Origin: a virus
DNA: 38,907 nucleotides
IMG/VR virus record: IMGVR_UViG_3300046665_000771
Span: 1-38,907 of that record
Reading direction: 5' to 3' (one strand)
Below, one piece after another: positions 13,997 through 21,787 of the stretch (the first letter of the stretch is position 1; the number at the start of each line of letters is the position of its first letter). Under the pieces are notes generated by a model. It searched no databases. It was given only the letters and a program-made list of their open reading frames with translations, and was not told the origin of the DNA. The position numbers were made by a program, and so were the translations under genes.

Positions 13997-14880
13997 GTAA
14001 CGGCCCCCTTTTTCACGGTAAAGCCGACGCAATAGGCCGCCTGGTACTGGGTCACCTTGATGTCCCGCCAGTTGAGCAAGTCCACACGACCGACACCGCT
14101 AATGTGCAGTTGCGCATCAACGGCCGAGCGTGGCACTTCAACACCCAATCGCCGCCGCGGATTGATCCAGTCACGCAGACGCTGTTCGGCTGTCGCCAGT
14201 ATTGCTTCGTTTTCAGAACCGGTGCCTGACATGTACAACACTGCATCAACGCGATATTCGATCACCTGGGCACTTTGAACAGTGAGGCGATCCCCTACCG
14301 GTCGAATGTTGTCATCGCTGAGGTATTTCTTGACTACATCCAGCAGCGCCTGGTCGGCCACCCCATTGCCTTGCAGGTGCAGCACCGTGACCACCACTTC
14401 GGCAGGAGACGGGCTTTCAGCCGTGGCATCGGCCACCAGCGCCGACGCGTTGCGGGCATGCAAAATGTAGCTGTTACGCGGGCCGGCCGTGGTCAGACCT
14501 TCGTACACCAATTGCACCCGCTCGCGCAGGGCATCGTTGGATTCCATCACCCGGGGTGTCGGGGGTACGGTGTTGAGGTTTTCCTCCTGGATCACCAGGC
14601 GTTTCAAACGGACGTTGCCAGCGAGCTGATCGAGATCCCCATCAATGGCGTAAGCCAATAGCAGCGCCTTGGCCCCGTCGTTCACCCGCGCCCGGTTCTG
14701 AATGCGACGGTACACGCCCAGCTCCAACAGCTTGACCACAGGATCGCTTTCCAGCTCGGCGGTCCAGTTGTCGCCCATGTACAAACGAAACGCGGCCAGC
14801 TCCTCAGCGTAGGCTTGCTCAAAGTCGAGTTCCTCCAGCACAGGCGGCGCCGGCAGCGCTGATAAATCCACAGTGCTCAT
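13993..14880 (-). CDS. J: Baseplate assembly protein J
   Basis: 295 residues of the gpJ/Mu gp47 baseplate wedge family: DLSALPAPPVLEELDFEQAY, RLYMGDNWTAELESDPVVKL, LLAYAIDGDLDQLAGNVRLK, RERVQLVYEGLTTAGPRNSY and VVTVLHLQGNG. It overlaps W (ATGA) and I (GTGA), so W-J-I are translationally coupled. Confidence 0.95.
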   Translation of the reverse strand: MSTVDLSALPAPPVLEELDFEQAYAEELAAFRLYMGDNWTAELESDPVVKLLELGVYRRIQNRARVNDGAKALLLAYAIDGDLDQLAGNVRLKRLVIQEENLNTVPPTPRVMESNDALRERVQLVYEGLTTAGPRNSYILHARNASALVADATAESPSPAEVVVTVLHLQGNGVADQALLDVVKKYLSDDNIRPVGDRLTVQSAQVIEYRVDAVLYMSGTGSENEAILATAEQRLRDWINPRRRLGVEVPRSAVDAQLHISGVGRVDLLNWRDIKVTQYQAAYCVGFTVKKGAVT

Positions 14881-15203
14881 GCGGTGACCCTCACTAGCGC
14901 TTTATCGCCTTTGAACAGGCCCTTGAGTTCAAACTCGATGCGGCCATCCAATACAGCCACCACTCGAACCTGGCTGATGCTCAGCCGAGGCTCCCAACGC
15001 CCCAGCGCCCGGGCCACTTCAGCCTGCACCGCGCTTTTCCAGCCCTCGGTGACGGGCAGGTCGACAAAACGCCGCAACTGGCTGCCGTAATCCGGCCGGT
15101 GCCGGCGGCTGCCCAGTGGCGTTGTCAAAATGTCTTCAATCGACTGCTGCAGATGCTCAATGCCGGAGATGGGCAGCCCAGTGTGGCGATCCATTCCGAT
15201 CAT
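14877..15203 (-). CDS. W: Baseplate protein W (gp25-like)
   Basis: 108 residues of the gpW/T4 gp25 lysozyme-fold baseplate family: MDRHTGLPISGIEHLQQSIE, DILTTPLGSRRHRPDYGSQL, VDLPVTEGWKSAVQAEVARA and LGRWEPRLSISQVRVV. It is the conserved wedge core that links the baseplate to sheath contraction. It is coupled to J by ATGA. Confidence 0.95.
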   Translation of the reverse strand: MIGMDRHTGLPISGIEHLQQSIEDILTTPLGSRRHRPDYGSQLRRFVDLPVTEGWKSAVQAEVARALGRWEPRLSISQVRVVAVLDGRIEFELKGLFKGDKALVRVTA

Positions 15204-15208
15204 CTGGG

Positions 15209-15451
15209 CTACTCCGGTAAGGGTTCAAGGTCAGGGTGACGTTGGAGAAAGTGGTATTGATCTGGTGTGGTGGCTACCACTAACCCCTTGGCAACGGCGA
15301 AGCTCTGGCCTTCAGGCGATATCAGGGTGCGCGAGGTAAACACCTTGTCGCGAAAGGTCCGAGGCAGATCAGGGGCTTTGGGTGGCGGCTCTACCTTCGC
15401 CGCCATTGGCTCGACCACGGGCGGCTGCCCGTCCGGCTTTGGCTTGTTCAT
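15209..15451 (-). CDS. Small hypothetical protein between V and W
   Basis: 80 residues, function not recognised. The N-terminal 30 residues are Pro/Lys-rich (KPKPDGQPPVVEPMAAKVEP) and probably disordered. The rest is compact (DKVFTSRTLISPEGQSFAVA, KGLVVATTPDQYHFLQRHPD). A good Shine-Dalgarno (TCTGGAG) and tight packing 5 nt before W support a real gene. Its location between spike and wedge suggests a baseplate accessory. It is preceded by a terminator-like hairpin. Confidence 0.75.
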   Translation of the reverse strand: MNKPKPDGQPPVVEPMAAKVEPPPKAPDLPRTFRDKVFTSRTLISPEGQSFAVAKGLVVATTPDQYHFLQRHPDLEPLPE

Positions 15452-15470
15452 AAGGGCACTCCAGAAATGA

Positions 15471-15491
15471 AAACGCCCGCACGCAGCGGGC
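15471..15491 (-). terminator. Intra-operon terminator-like hairpin between V and the 80-residue gene
   Basis: GCCCGC (15475-15480) pairs with GCGGGC (15486-15491). On the minus strand it is followed by GTTTTCATTTCTGGAG, so the T-run leads straight into the next ribosome-binding site. Confidence 0.6.
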
Positions 15492-15507
15492 CGAAATAGG
15501 CGATGAA

Positions 15508-16071
15508 TCAGTGTTTGTGGTTCGCGGTATTGCCGCCCGCGTCAATGATCTTGCCGGCGCCGTTGATATCACCCGACACTGTCAGTGGCCCGGTGATCGT
15601 CACATTGCCGGTGAGCCCTATATCCCCGGCTACCACCGTGACGGCGCTTTCAGTGACGGTGGCTACGGTGCCGCCGACCTTGATGGTGACGGTCCCGGAA
15701 GGCAGCGTGATGCTGTAGCTACTGGCCTGCCAGTCGTAGACCAGCGAGCCGCCATCGTCAAAGCGCCACACCTCGACGTGATCGCGATTGTCCGGCGGCG
15801 GGCCTGCATCCCCGTACAAGCCTGGGATAAACGTGCCCATCGCCGGGTTGCCGCTGGGATTGAACAACTTGCCCTGCTCGCCCAGGCTGGGCACTCGCCA
15901 GTGGCGCGCCTTACCGGCGGCTACGCTGTGCCAACGTACCCACGCACTGGTCCACTCCCCCGCCCTCACACGAACAACAGGCGGTGATGCAGTGGTATCG
16001 ACGGCGGCCACCACGCAATCCATCAACATGGCGGCGATCATGCGGTCGCTCTCGCCGCTGGCGTACCTCAC
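15508..16071 (-). CDS. V: Baseplate assembly protein V (membrane-piercing spike)
   Basis: 187 residues. The OB-fold N-terminal half ([60 protein letters not shown]) is followed by a repetitive beta-helix ([38 protein letters not shown]). The chain ends in His185-Lys186-His187, an HxH metal site like that binding iron at the tip of P2 gpV. The GTG start at 16071 overlaps the previous stop (GTGA); an in-frame ATG at 16041 is the alternative. Confidence 0.92.
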   Translation of the reverse strand: MRYASGESDRMIAAMLMDCVVAAVDTTASPPVVRVRAGEWTSAWVRWHSVAAGKARHWRVPSLGEQGKLFNPSGNPAMGTFIPGLYGDAGPPPDNRDHVEVWRFDDGGSLVYDWQASSYSITLPSGTVTIKVGGTVATVTESAVTVVAGDIGLTGNVTITGPLTVSGDINGAGKIIDAGGNTANHKH

Positions 16072-16598
16072 TCCAAGCGCTCCGGCGCGACGTACCGATC
16101 TCGGCTGCCCGGGCCGATTTCGGGGCTGACACCGATCAGCAGCGTTCCCGGGGGCTCATCCGGCCAGGGCCATTCCTCGGCGCCGAGATAGATCGTCTGA
16201 TTCCACTCCACCAGCCAGACGATGTAGCCATCCAGCTCAGGGCGGGTCCAGTCCTGCACCGCTTGGATAAACTCGGCACATTCGATTTCCAGGCCCCAGT
16301 TCTGCGCCCGCAATAACACGATCAGTTGGGTCGCTAGCTGCACGACCTGACGGTGATGATCGGGCCGAATCGGATCAACAATGATCCGCGCTTCGAACTT
16401 GCAGACCAGGGTGGTTTCACCCGTTCCGAGATCAGTACCTGGCTCGATCTCAGACATCTCCAGGAACACCGCCGGCAAGGCAATGTGATCCTCAATGTTC
16501 GGCCAGGCCGCAACGCTTTGAACACCCGACAGGTGTTGCTGCAGGTGCTGCTCGATAGCTTGATAAAGTTGGTCGAGGCTCAACGTTTCGTCAGACAC
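16068..16598 (-). CDS. Putative tail terminator-like protein at the head/tail module junction
   Basis: 176 residues, not firmly recognised. It reads [20 protein letters not shown], then [39 protein letters not shown], and the Trp-rich end [20 protein letters not shown]. The pattern of an N-terminal helix and a central DP-helix-strand resembles the Mu gp37/lambda gpU-type tail completion proteins. Its position directly after the Z-like gene is where lambda has U. It overlaps the Z-like gene (8 nt) and V (4 nt). Function is assigned by position only. Confidence 0.6.
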   Translation of the reverse strand: MSDETLSLDQLYQAIEQHLQQHLSGVQSVAAWPNIEDHIALPAVFLEMSEIEPGTDLGTGETTLVCKFEARIIVDPIRPDHHRQVVQLATQLIVLLRAQNWGLEIECAEFIQAVQDWTRPELDGYIVWLVEWNQTIYLGAEEWPWPDEPPGTLLIGVSPEIGPGSRDRYVAPERLE

Positions 16599-17247
16599 GC
16601 GGCGTCCCCTTCAAATACTTCTGCAGTTCAAAGTTGAGTTCCTGCGTGAGGATCTCCAGCAGGCGTTCATCGGCACGTTTTACCCAGGCATCGAAGTGCG
16701 GTCGCACTTGCTCCAACGACACCTTGGCTTTTGCCAGGGGGAAGCGGTTGTCGTTTTCCTCGACAAAGCCCGAGCGTCTACCACCCTGAGCGGCGTCCGG
16801 GTAGTCGGTGGTATTGAAGTGTTTGCTGGACGTGCGGATCCAGATATCCGCGTTACTGCCGTAGACCTTCTTGAAGAAAGCCCCCTGGTAACGCCGACCG
16901 GTAACCGAAACACCGGCGCCGGTTTGCCGTGCCCGGCCAGTGCGACTGGCTTCAATGGCATTGATGCCGAACCACAACTTGCCGCGCATATCGCCGCCAG
17001 TCACCGGATACGCCCGAAGACGTTGCCGGACAGCACCGATGGCGATGCGCTCCTGCCTGCCGACAGCCCGCGCAATGTGGGTGCGAAGCCAACGGATTGT
17101 CTTGTTGATTGCACGCCGCTGGGCGGCCGCCGCTGCCTTAGGCACCAGCTCGCCGAACTCTTTTAGAGCCTGAACATGCACCGCCGACGGCTGGATAGTG
17201 AGCATCCCACCGTCGCGCTTCTGCTGGCTATAGCTGCCGATGCTCAT
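16591..17247 (-). CDS. Minor tail protein Z-like (tail completion)
   Basis: 218 residues resembling the lambda gpZ family: ALKEFGELVPKAAAAAQRRA, INKTIRWLRTHIARAVGRQ, GKLWFGINAIEASRTGRARQ, VTGRRYQGAFFKKVYG and the C-terminal ILTQELNFELQKYLKG. In lambda, Z acts in tail completion and connection to the head. The ATG at 17247 overlaps the FII-like stop (ATGA). Basic and helical at the N-terminus. Confidence 0.75.
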   Translation of the reverse strand: MSIGSYSQQKRDGGMLTIQPSAVHVQALKEFGELVPKAAAAAQRRAINKTIRWLRTHIARAVGRQERIAIGAVRQRLRAYPVTGGDMRGKLWFGINAIEASRTGRARQTGAGVSVTGRRYQGAFFKKVYGSNADIWIRTSSKHFNTTDYPDAAQGGRRSGFVEENDNRFPLAKAKVSLEQVRPHFDAWVKRADERLLEILTQELNFELQKYLKGTPRV

Positions 17248-17564
17248 GGCCGCTTCCTCAAAATCAAGGCCACCAGGCCATTACCATTAGGCTCAAGCTG
17301 CAGCAGGTCATAGTCGCCGCCGCCATCCAACGCCGGCAAGTCAACACTGACCCGTAAGCCCTTCACCAACCCGTCCGAATCCTTGATGCGGATCTCGAAG
17401 CGCGGTTCCCGCAGGCCGGTGTTGAGCTTGCCGAATTGGGGCTGTTTCCAAGGCGCCGAGAACATCCCCAGCACCGGCTCGGCGCGACCTTCGATCATGG
17501 CGCTGTCGCCCAGGGTTTCAAAGACCACGTCGTCGATGTCGTCGATCAGATCGCGGAAGGCCAC
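17244..17564 (-). CDS. Head-tail joining protein (lambda FII-like)
   Basis: 106 residues from GTG 17564, which follows the capsid stop by 2 nt and has GGAG 8 nt upstream. The in-frame ATG at 17606 would run 40 nt into the capsid gene. Sequence AFRDLIDDIDDVVFETLGDS, MIEGRAEPVLGMFSAPW and SVDLPALDGGGDYDLLQLEP fits the small beta-rich attachment proteins of lambda type. It sits between capsid and Z-like gene as FII does in lambda. Confidence 0.75.
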   Translation of the reverse strand: MAFRDLIDDIDDVVFETLGDSAMIEGRAEPVLGMFSAPWKQPQFGKLNTGLREPRFEIRIKDSDGLVKGLRVSVDLPALDGGGDYDLLQLEPNGNGLVALILRKRP

Positions 17565-17566
17565 GG

Positions 17567-18562
17567 TTACATCTCCAACAGGATCTGCGCCCGAGGTCGT
17601 GTGCACAGGTGCAGCGGGTTGGACTGGGCTTCACCGGCCACGCCCTTGCCAAACTGCATTGGCTCGATCTTGCTGTAGTACGGGATGCCCTGGGTGTTGA
17701 CCGTTTCCATGTAGTCGGCCGGCGCGAAGGACGAGATATACAGATCCGGCACACCCTCTGGGATCAGCAGGGCCTTGTCGTCGTGAACGAACGCAACACC
17801 GGCCACCTTGCCGCGATAACGCTCCCAGACGATCCCACCGAACTCGAAGCTTTCACGGGCATCGCCACGCAGGGATGCGGCCTGCATGGTGTTGAGGTAG
17901 GTCTCCTTTACCGACTTATGCACGATGAGCTTGTTCCAGAAGTTCTTGCCACACATCGCGCGGGAGCCGCTACTGGTGACGCTGCCGAGGGCTTCCTCCT
18001 GCATGTCCAACGCTTCGCCGCATTTGACCCGCAGCTCGGTGTCTGGACTGTTCAAGCCCATCTGAAGCTTCTGACGATTCACACCGAAGGATTTATAAAT
18101 GTCCAACAGGACCGTCTTGCCATCGGCGTCCAGCACCTGCCCGTTCAACGCGCCCATGCGCTGGAATTCGTGAGTGGCATCCAGCTGTCGTCGGGCCTTC
18201 GCCAGGCGCTTGTTGACCACATCCTGCACGGCCTGCAATTCGCTGCGGGTACCGAAGGCGCGAATGCCCTGGATCTCGTCAGCCTTGATGGTGAAGCGCT
18301 CTGGCAGGTGCACAGTGTTGAATGGGATCAACGTGCGCTTGGTCCCGCCAACCACCAGACCAGAGGTGCCGCGCTCGCCCGATGGCACCAGGGCCAGGGT
18401 GTCGCCGTCTTTCTCGATCTGCACGGTCAACGTGCTGATGCCCTCTTCGCGGAATAGGCCAAGGCTGCTGATGCGGCCCGGCAGGTATTCCTGTTCATTG
18501 ATTGCAGCAGTCAGCGAGGAAACGCTGAACGCATCGTCTTCAAAAATGGCGATATCGGCCAT
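17567..18562 (-). CDS. Major capsid protein (lambda gpE family)
   Basis: 331 residues with the lambda gpE-family layout: AFSVSSLTAAINEQEYLPGR, ISSLGLFREEGISTLTVQIE, TKRTLIPFNTVHLPERFTIK, ADEIQGIRAFGTRSELQAVQ, VCGKNFW-type segment SRAMCGKNFWNKLIVHKSVK and SSFAPADYMETVNTQGIPYY near the end. It assembles the icosahedral shell. It is preceded by the decoration gene and a terminator-like hairpin. Confidence 0.95.
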   Translation of the reverse strand: MADIAIFEDDAFSVSSLTAAINEQEYLPGRISSLGLFREEGISTLTVQIEKDGDTLALVPSGERGTSGLVVGGTKRTLIPFNTVHLPERFTIKADEIQGIRAFGTRSELQAVQDVVNKRLAKARRQLDATHEFQRMGALNGQVLDADGKTVLLDIYKSFGVNRQKLQMGLNSPDTELRVKCGEALDMQEEALGSVTSSGSRAMCGKNFWNKLIVHKSVKETYLNTMQAASLRGDARESFEFGGIVWERYRGKVAGVAFVHDDKALLIPEGVPDLYISSFAPADYMETVNTQGIPYYSKIEPMQFGKGVAGEAQSNPLHLCTRPRAQILLEM

Positions 18563-18581
18563 GAGGTACTCTCCAGAAACG

Positions 18582-18604
18582 AAAAATCCCGCACTTGGCG
18601 GGAT
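18582..18604 (-). terminator. Intrinsic-terminator-like hairpin between decoration protein and capsid genes
   Basis: ATCCCGC/GCGGGAT (7 bp, loop ACTTG) is followed on the minus strand by a T-run and CGTTTCTGGAG, the capsid ribosome-binding site. It could set the ratio of decoration protein to capsid mRNA or be an antitermination target. Confidence 0.65.
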
Positions 18605-18624
18605 GGATATATGAGGTGAACGCC

Positions 18625-18963
18625 TTAGCGGACGATCACGAAATGGGCGGCCAGGGCCTTTTCGGCGGCGGGGTCGAGGCCGGTCAAGTGCGCTTCGCTA
18701 ACCTCGGCCAGCCGTACGATGGCACGACCACGCCGGGCCACATCGGATTCACCCAGCGGCCCATAGAGGATCGCGACGGCGTTCTCGGTGCCGTCCTCAG
18801 CAGTGGGCTGGTATGGGGCAAACTCGCCAGTGAGGGTGACCAAGCCGAGGATCTGGCCTGGCTCCAGGGCTGCACCTGCCGCGACGTTGATCGCTTCGCG
18901 GGAAATATTGCCGGCGCCTTCGGACAGCAGGAACTCACCTGCATGCATCGATTCAGTTTTCAT
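18625..18963 (-). CDS. Head decoration protein (lambda gpD family)
   Basis: 112 residues, the length of lambda gpD (110). It shows the N-terminal flexible arm and the core LLSEGAGNISREAINVAAGA, LEPGQILGLVTLTGEFAPYQ, GTENAVAILYGPLGESDVAR and AIVRLAEVSEAHLTGLDPAA. Trimers stabilise the expanded capsid. It overlaps the protease stop by 4 nt. Confidence 0.94.
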   Translation of the reverse strand: MKTESMHAGEFLLSEGAGNISREAINVAAGAALEPGQILGLVTLTGEFAPYQPTAEDGTENAVAILYGPLGESDVARRGRAIVRLAEVSEAHLTGLDPAAEKALAAHFVIVR

Positions 18964-20102
18964 GTTCTTGCTCCTTTCGAGTTGCCGTTCTGTGCCGCCT
19001 GACGGGAAGCCCAGATTGATTGGGTGTCGACCTGTTTGGCCTTGATAGTGGGTGCTGGGTCGTCGTCCAGCGGCAGACTGTTGTCGATCTCAAAGCCACC
19101 ACCGTTGCCCACCAGTTTGTCGAACAGGCGAGCCCTTACAGCGGCTTCGTCCAAGCCAGCAGAGATGAACTCACCGGTCAGCTCCGGCAGTCGTGCCGCG
19201 ACACAAAGACCGTGCAGCGCTTTCGCCCTGGTCAGCGCAGCCTGGACCACCGCCTCGCTTTCCAGCTTGGTAGTCGCGAGCAGTTGATCCACCAGGTTGC
19301 TGATGCCCGCCGCCGCACACCCCTGAGTGACTATCAGCGCCAGCATGGCCGCATCCAGCACGGGCGCCGGTTCCGGTGAATCGTCAGGCTCTGGCGGATC
19401 CACCTCGGGCTCTTCATCCATCTGCGCGAGTAGCTCGGCCGGCGCATGCTGGAACCGCTGCAGCACACTGCCCTGGCCGAGACAGGCTTTGACCTTGAGA
19501 CCATCACCCACCTCATCCGCCAGGCCCAACGCCACCGCCTCATTGGCTGTGAGCCAAGTCTCAGCGTTGACCATACGCCGCAGCTCGGCCTCGTCGATAT
19601 CCGGCGCCTTGGACTTGTAGGCCGCGATAATCGCTTCCAGGGTCTGGTCCAGCACATCAGCGACCCGACGGAAATCTTCGGCATCACCACCCGCATAGGT
19701 GTAGGGGTTGTGGATCATCAACATGGCGTTGGCCGCGATCACCACCCGGTGAGCGCCGCAGACTGCAACACTGGCCGCGCTGGCTGCCAGGGCGTCAATA
19801 CGACCGGTACAGCGCTCGCCCAAGCGCGATAGAGCGTTGTGGATCGCCAGCCCGTCGAACAGGTCACCGCCAATACTGTTGAACGCGACAATTACCGGTG
19901 AAACACCGTTATCCATGGCGCGCAGGTCCTGTACGAACTGATTGGCGGTAACGCCCCAGGTACCGATCTCGCCGTACACGAACACTTCGATAGTGTGTTG
20001 CTCGGCTTCGCCGCTAGCCCTGAGGGTGTACCAACTTTTATCCGCGACGTTTACCTGCTTGCCAGCCTTGTCATAGATGCGCGGTAGCGCTTTTTTACTC
20101 AT
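18960..20102 (-). CDS. Head maturation protease, ClpP type, with C-terminal scaffold-like region
   Basis: 380 residues. Residues 1-205 form a ClpP-fold serine protease: NSIGGDLFDGLAIHNAL (oxyanion region), Ser108 in LAASAASVAV and His131 in MLMIHNP. At the third catalytic position (NAETWLTANEAVALGLADEV) a Glu stands where ClpP has Asp. The remaining 175 residues start with the acidic Pro-rich linker EEPEVDPPEPDDSPEPAP. They are helical and may serve as scaffold, as in lambda C/Nu3. An in-frame ATG at 19421 (Met228) could start a separate scaffold, though its Shine-Dalgarno is weak. Overlaps portal by 4 nt. Confidence 0.9.
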   Translation of the reverse strand: MSKKALPRIYDKAGKQVNVADKSWYTLRASGEAEQHTIEVFVYGEIGTWGVTANQFVQDLRAMDNGVSPVIVAFNSIGGDLFDGLAIHNALSRLGERCTGRIDALAASAASVAVCGAHRVVIAANAMLMIHNPYTYAGGDAEDFRRVADVLDQTLEAIIAAYKSKAPDIDEAELRRMVNAETWLTANEAVALGLADEVGDGLKVKACLGQGSVLQRFQHAPAELLAQMDEEPEVDPPEPDDSPEPAPVLDAAMLALIVTQGCAAAGISNLVDQLLATTKLESEAVVQAALTRAKALHGLCVAARLPELTGEFISAGLDEAAVRARLFDKLVGNGGGFEIDNSLPLDDDPAPTIKAKQVDTQSIWASRQAAQNGNSKGART

Positions 20103-21580
20103 GGTTGTTCCTTGTCATCGATCACTTCGATGGCTTCAAGAGTCGTGTAGTTGAGGCCGAAGTCTGTAGCCCTGGCGAGGTCGGCGGCGTTTTCCGCATC
20201 GACCGTTTCCGCGTCATAGCCGGTACGCAACACCATCTCGCTGCGAGAGGCAAAACCCGCCTGCACTTCCATCCTCCGCGCCTGAACGTCCTGCACCGGC
20301 TGAATGTAGGCCCAGCCTTGCGGTACCCAACGCGTGCGCAGGTATTCGCGGCGCCGTTGCGCGTAGTCCTCCAGCACAAGGGCGCCAGACAACACCGCCA
20401 TGTCCATCCATGCTGCCCGCACCGGGCGACAGAGCTGATGCACATAAACGCCAAATTGGAGTTGCTCCAGGCGCCGCCGGAACTCGTTGAGTACAACCCG
20501 TAGCGCCCTGTCGTTAACCTCCCGCATGTCGCCGGTGAGGATCTCGTATGGCGTGCCCGAACCTGCCGCCGCAGCCATCAGTTGCTGCCGCATAAAATCC
20601 GGGTAGTTGTTGCCGGCGTCCGGTGGCTTGGAAAACTCAACCTCCTCACCAGGTGCCAGCTCCTGCATGGTGCCGGGCTCGAGCGCGACCATCGGCGTGA
20701 AGCCGTCGCGGTCGGTAACCAGTAATTGCCCTGTGACAGGATCACGGGGTGTTTGCCCTGCATCGGGCGGCGGCCTGCTGATGAAACCTGCGAACAGGTT
20801 GGCAACCTCTTGGCGGAACAACACGGCATCGTCGTAGTTGTCCAAACTGCGAAGACGCTTCAGCACCGGCGCCAAGCGCGGAACACCACGCAACTGCCCG
20901 GGCTCGACCGGTTCAAAGATGTGCAACACCTGTGAAGCTGGCACTCGCACCAATTGGTTGTAACCGCTGTTCAACGATGAAGAATCGCGAGGGTGCGAGC
21001 GATACATCCAATAAGCCACGCGCTTGCCGGCCGGGTTGAACTCAATCCCGGCGCGGATGATGTTGCCGTTTTTGGTGGTCTCGAACTTGTCGTGTGGGAC
21101 AAATTCCGGGGCCAGGGTCTGCAACTGCAACGGTACCGCCAACCCTTCATCCAGGCTGCGAGGACGTAACCGAACAAAGCACTCGCCTGCGGTTTCAACG
21201 GTGCGAGCGACCAGCGCTTGCATCCCATAGAAGTCTGTCAGCTCGTCGGCGTCCGCTTCGTCCACCCAGTCATCCCACAGCTGTTGCTTCACCTTCCGCA
21301 GCGCTGCGTCATCGGTTGTCGGCCGGGGTGTGATGCCGGTGCCGATCAGATTACTGACACGCTTGTCGATGACATTGAAGGCGTATGGATCATTGCGCAC
21401 CGCCGCCCGCGAACGAGCGCGCAGGTTTCGCAGCGCCGGCGTATTGATGCTGTTGATGCCGTTGTCGCTGGCTTCCCAGCTCGCCGAACGGCGGCCCTCC
21501 CCGGCGCCTTCGTAGCTGGCCTTGATGTTCGACGGAAGCAAGAATCCACTACGCGAGAGCGTCGGAAATTGTCGGGCCAT
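20099..21580 (-). CDS. Portal protein (lambda gpB family)
   Basis: 493 residues of the lambda portal family. It forms the dodecameric DNA channel at one capsid vertex. Recognisable parts are NLRARSRAAVRNDPYAFNVI, DKRVSNLIGTGITPRP, AGKRVAYWMYRSHPRDSSSL, HIFEPVEPGQLRGVPRLAPV, LKRLRSLDNYDDAVLFRQEV and LTGDMREVNDRALRVVLNEF. Its start overlaps the gpW stop and its end overlaps the protease start (ATGA). Confidence 0.95.
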   Translation of the reverse strand: MARQFPTLSRSGFLLPSNIKASYEGAGEGRRSASWEASDNGINSINTPALRNLRARSRAAVRNDPYAFNVIDKRVSNLIGTGITPRPTTDDAALRKVKQQLWDDWVDEADADELTDFYGMQALVARTVETAGECFVRLRPRSLDEGLAVPLQLQTLAPEFVPHDKFETTKNGNIIRAGIEFNPAGKRVAYWMYRSHPRDSSSLNSGYNQLVRVPASQVLHIFEPVEPGQLRGVPRLAPVLKRLRSLDNYDDAVLFRQEVANLFAGFISRPPPDAGQTPRDPVTGQLLVTDRDGFTPMVALEPGTMQELAPGEEVEFSKPPDAGNNYPDFMRQQLMAAAAGSGTPYEILTGDMREVNDRALRVVLNEFRRRLEQLQFGVYVHQLCRPVRAAWMDMAVLSGALVLEDYAQRRREYLRTRWVPQGWAYIQPVQDVQARRMEVQAGFASRSEMVLRTGYDAETVDAENAADLARATDFGLNYTTLEAIEVIDDKEQP

Positions 21581-21786
21581 CAGATCCCTTTGCCTCCGTG
21601 GGTAAGCCGAACCACGCGAGAGCGGGGTCCGGCGGCCTGGATCAGCGACGTGCGAATCTCGTCGCGGGCCTTGAGCAGTTCGTCGATGGAGCGGTACTCC
21701 ACCGTGCGGTCGCTGTAGCGCACGGTCTTTTCACCGCGTGCGATGGCGCGCTCGATGACTTCGAGGTGCTTCGGGGTAAACGACAT
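21580..21786 (-). CDS. Head-tail connector gpW (lambda type)
   Basis: 68 residues, exactly the size of lambda gpW. It reads FTPKHLEVIERAIARGEKTV, RYSDRTVEYRSIDELLKARD and EIRTSLIQAAGPRSRVVRLT, the helix-hairpin-helix pattern of the family. It is placed between the terminase large subunit and portal as in lambda. Starts 1 nt after the terminase stop. Confidence 0.92.
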   Translation of the reverse strand: MSFTPKHLEVIERAIARGEKTVRYSDRTVEYRSIDELLKARDEIRTSLIQAAGPRSRVVRLTHGGKGI

Positions 21787-21787
21787 A

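Noticed and set aside
19419-19421. An internal ATG in the head protease as start of a separate scaffold protein.
   Set aside because: In frame and at the right domain border, but without a clear Shine-Dalgarno, so it is mentioned only within the protease entry.
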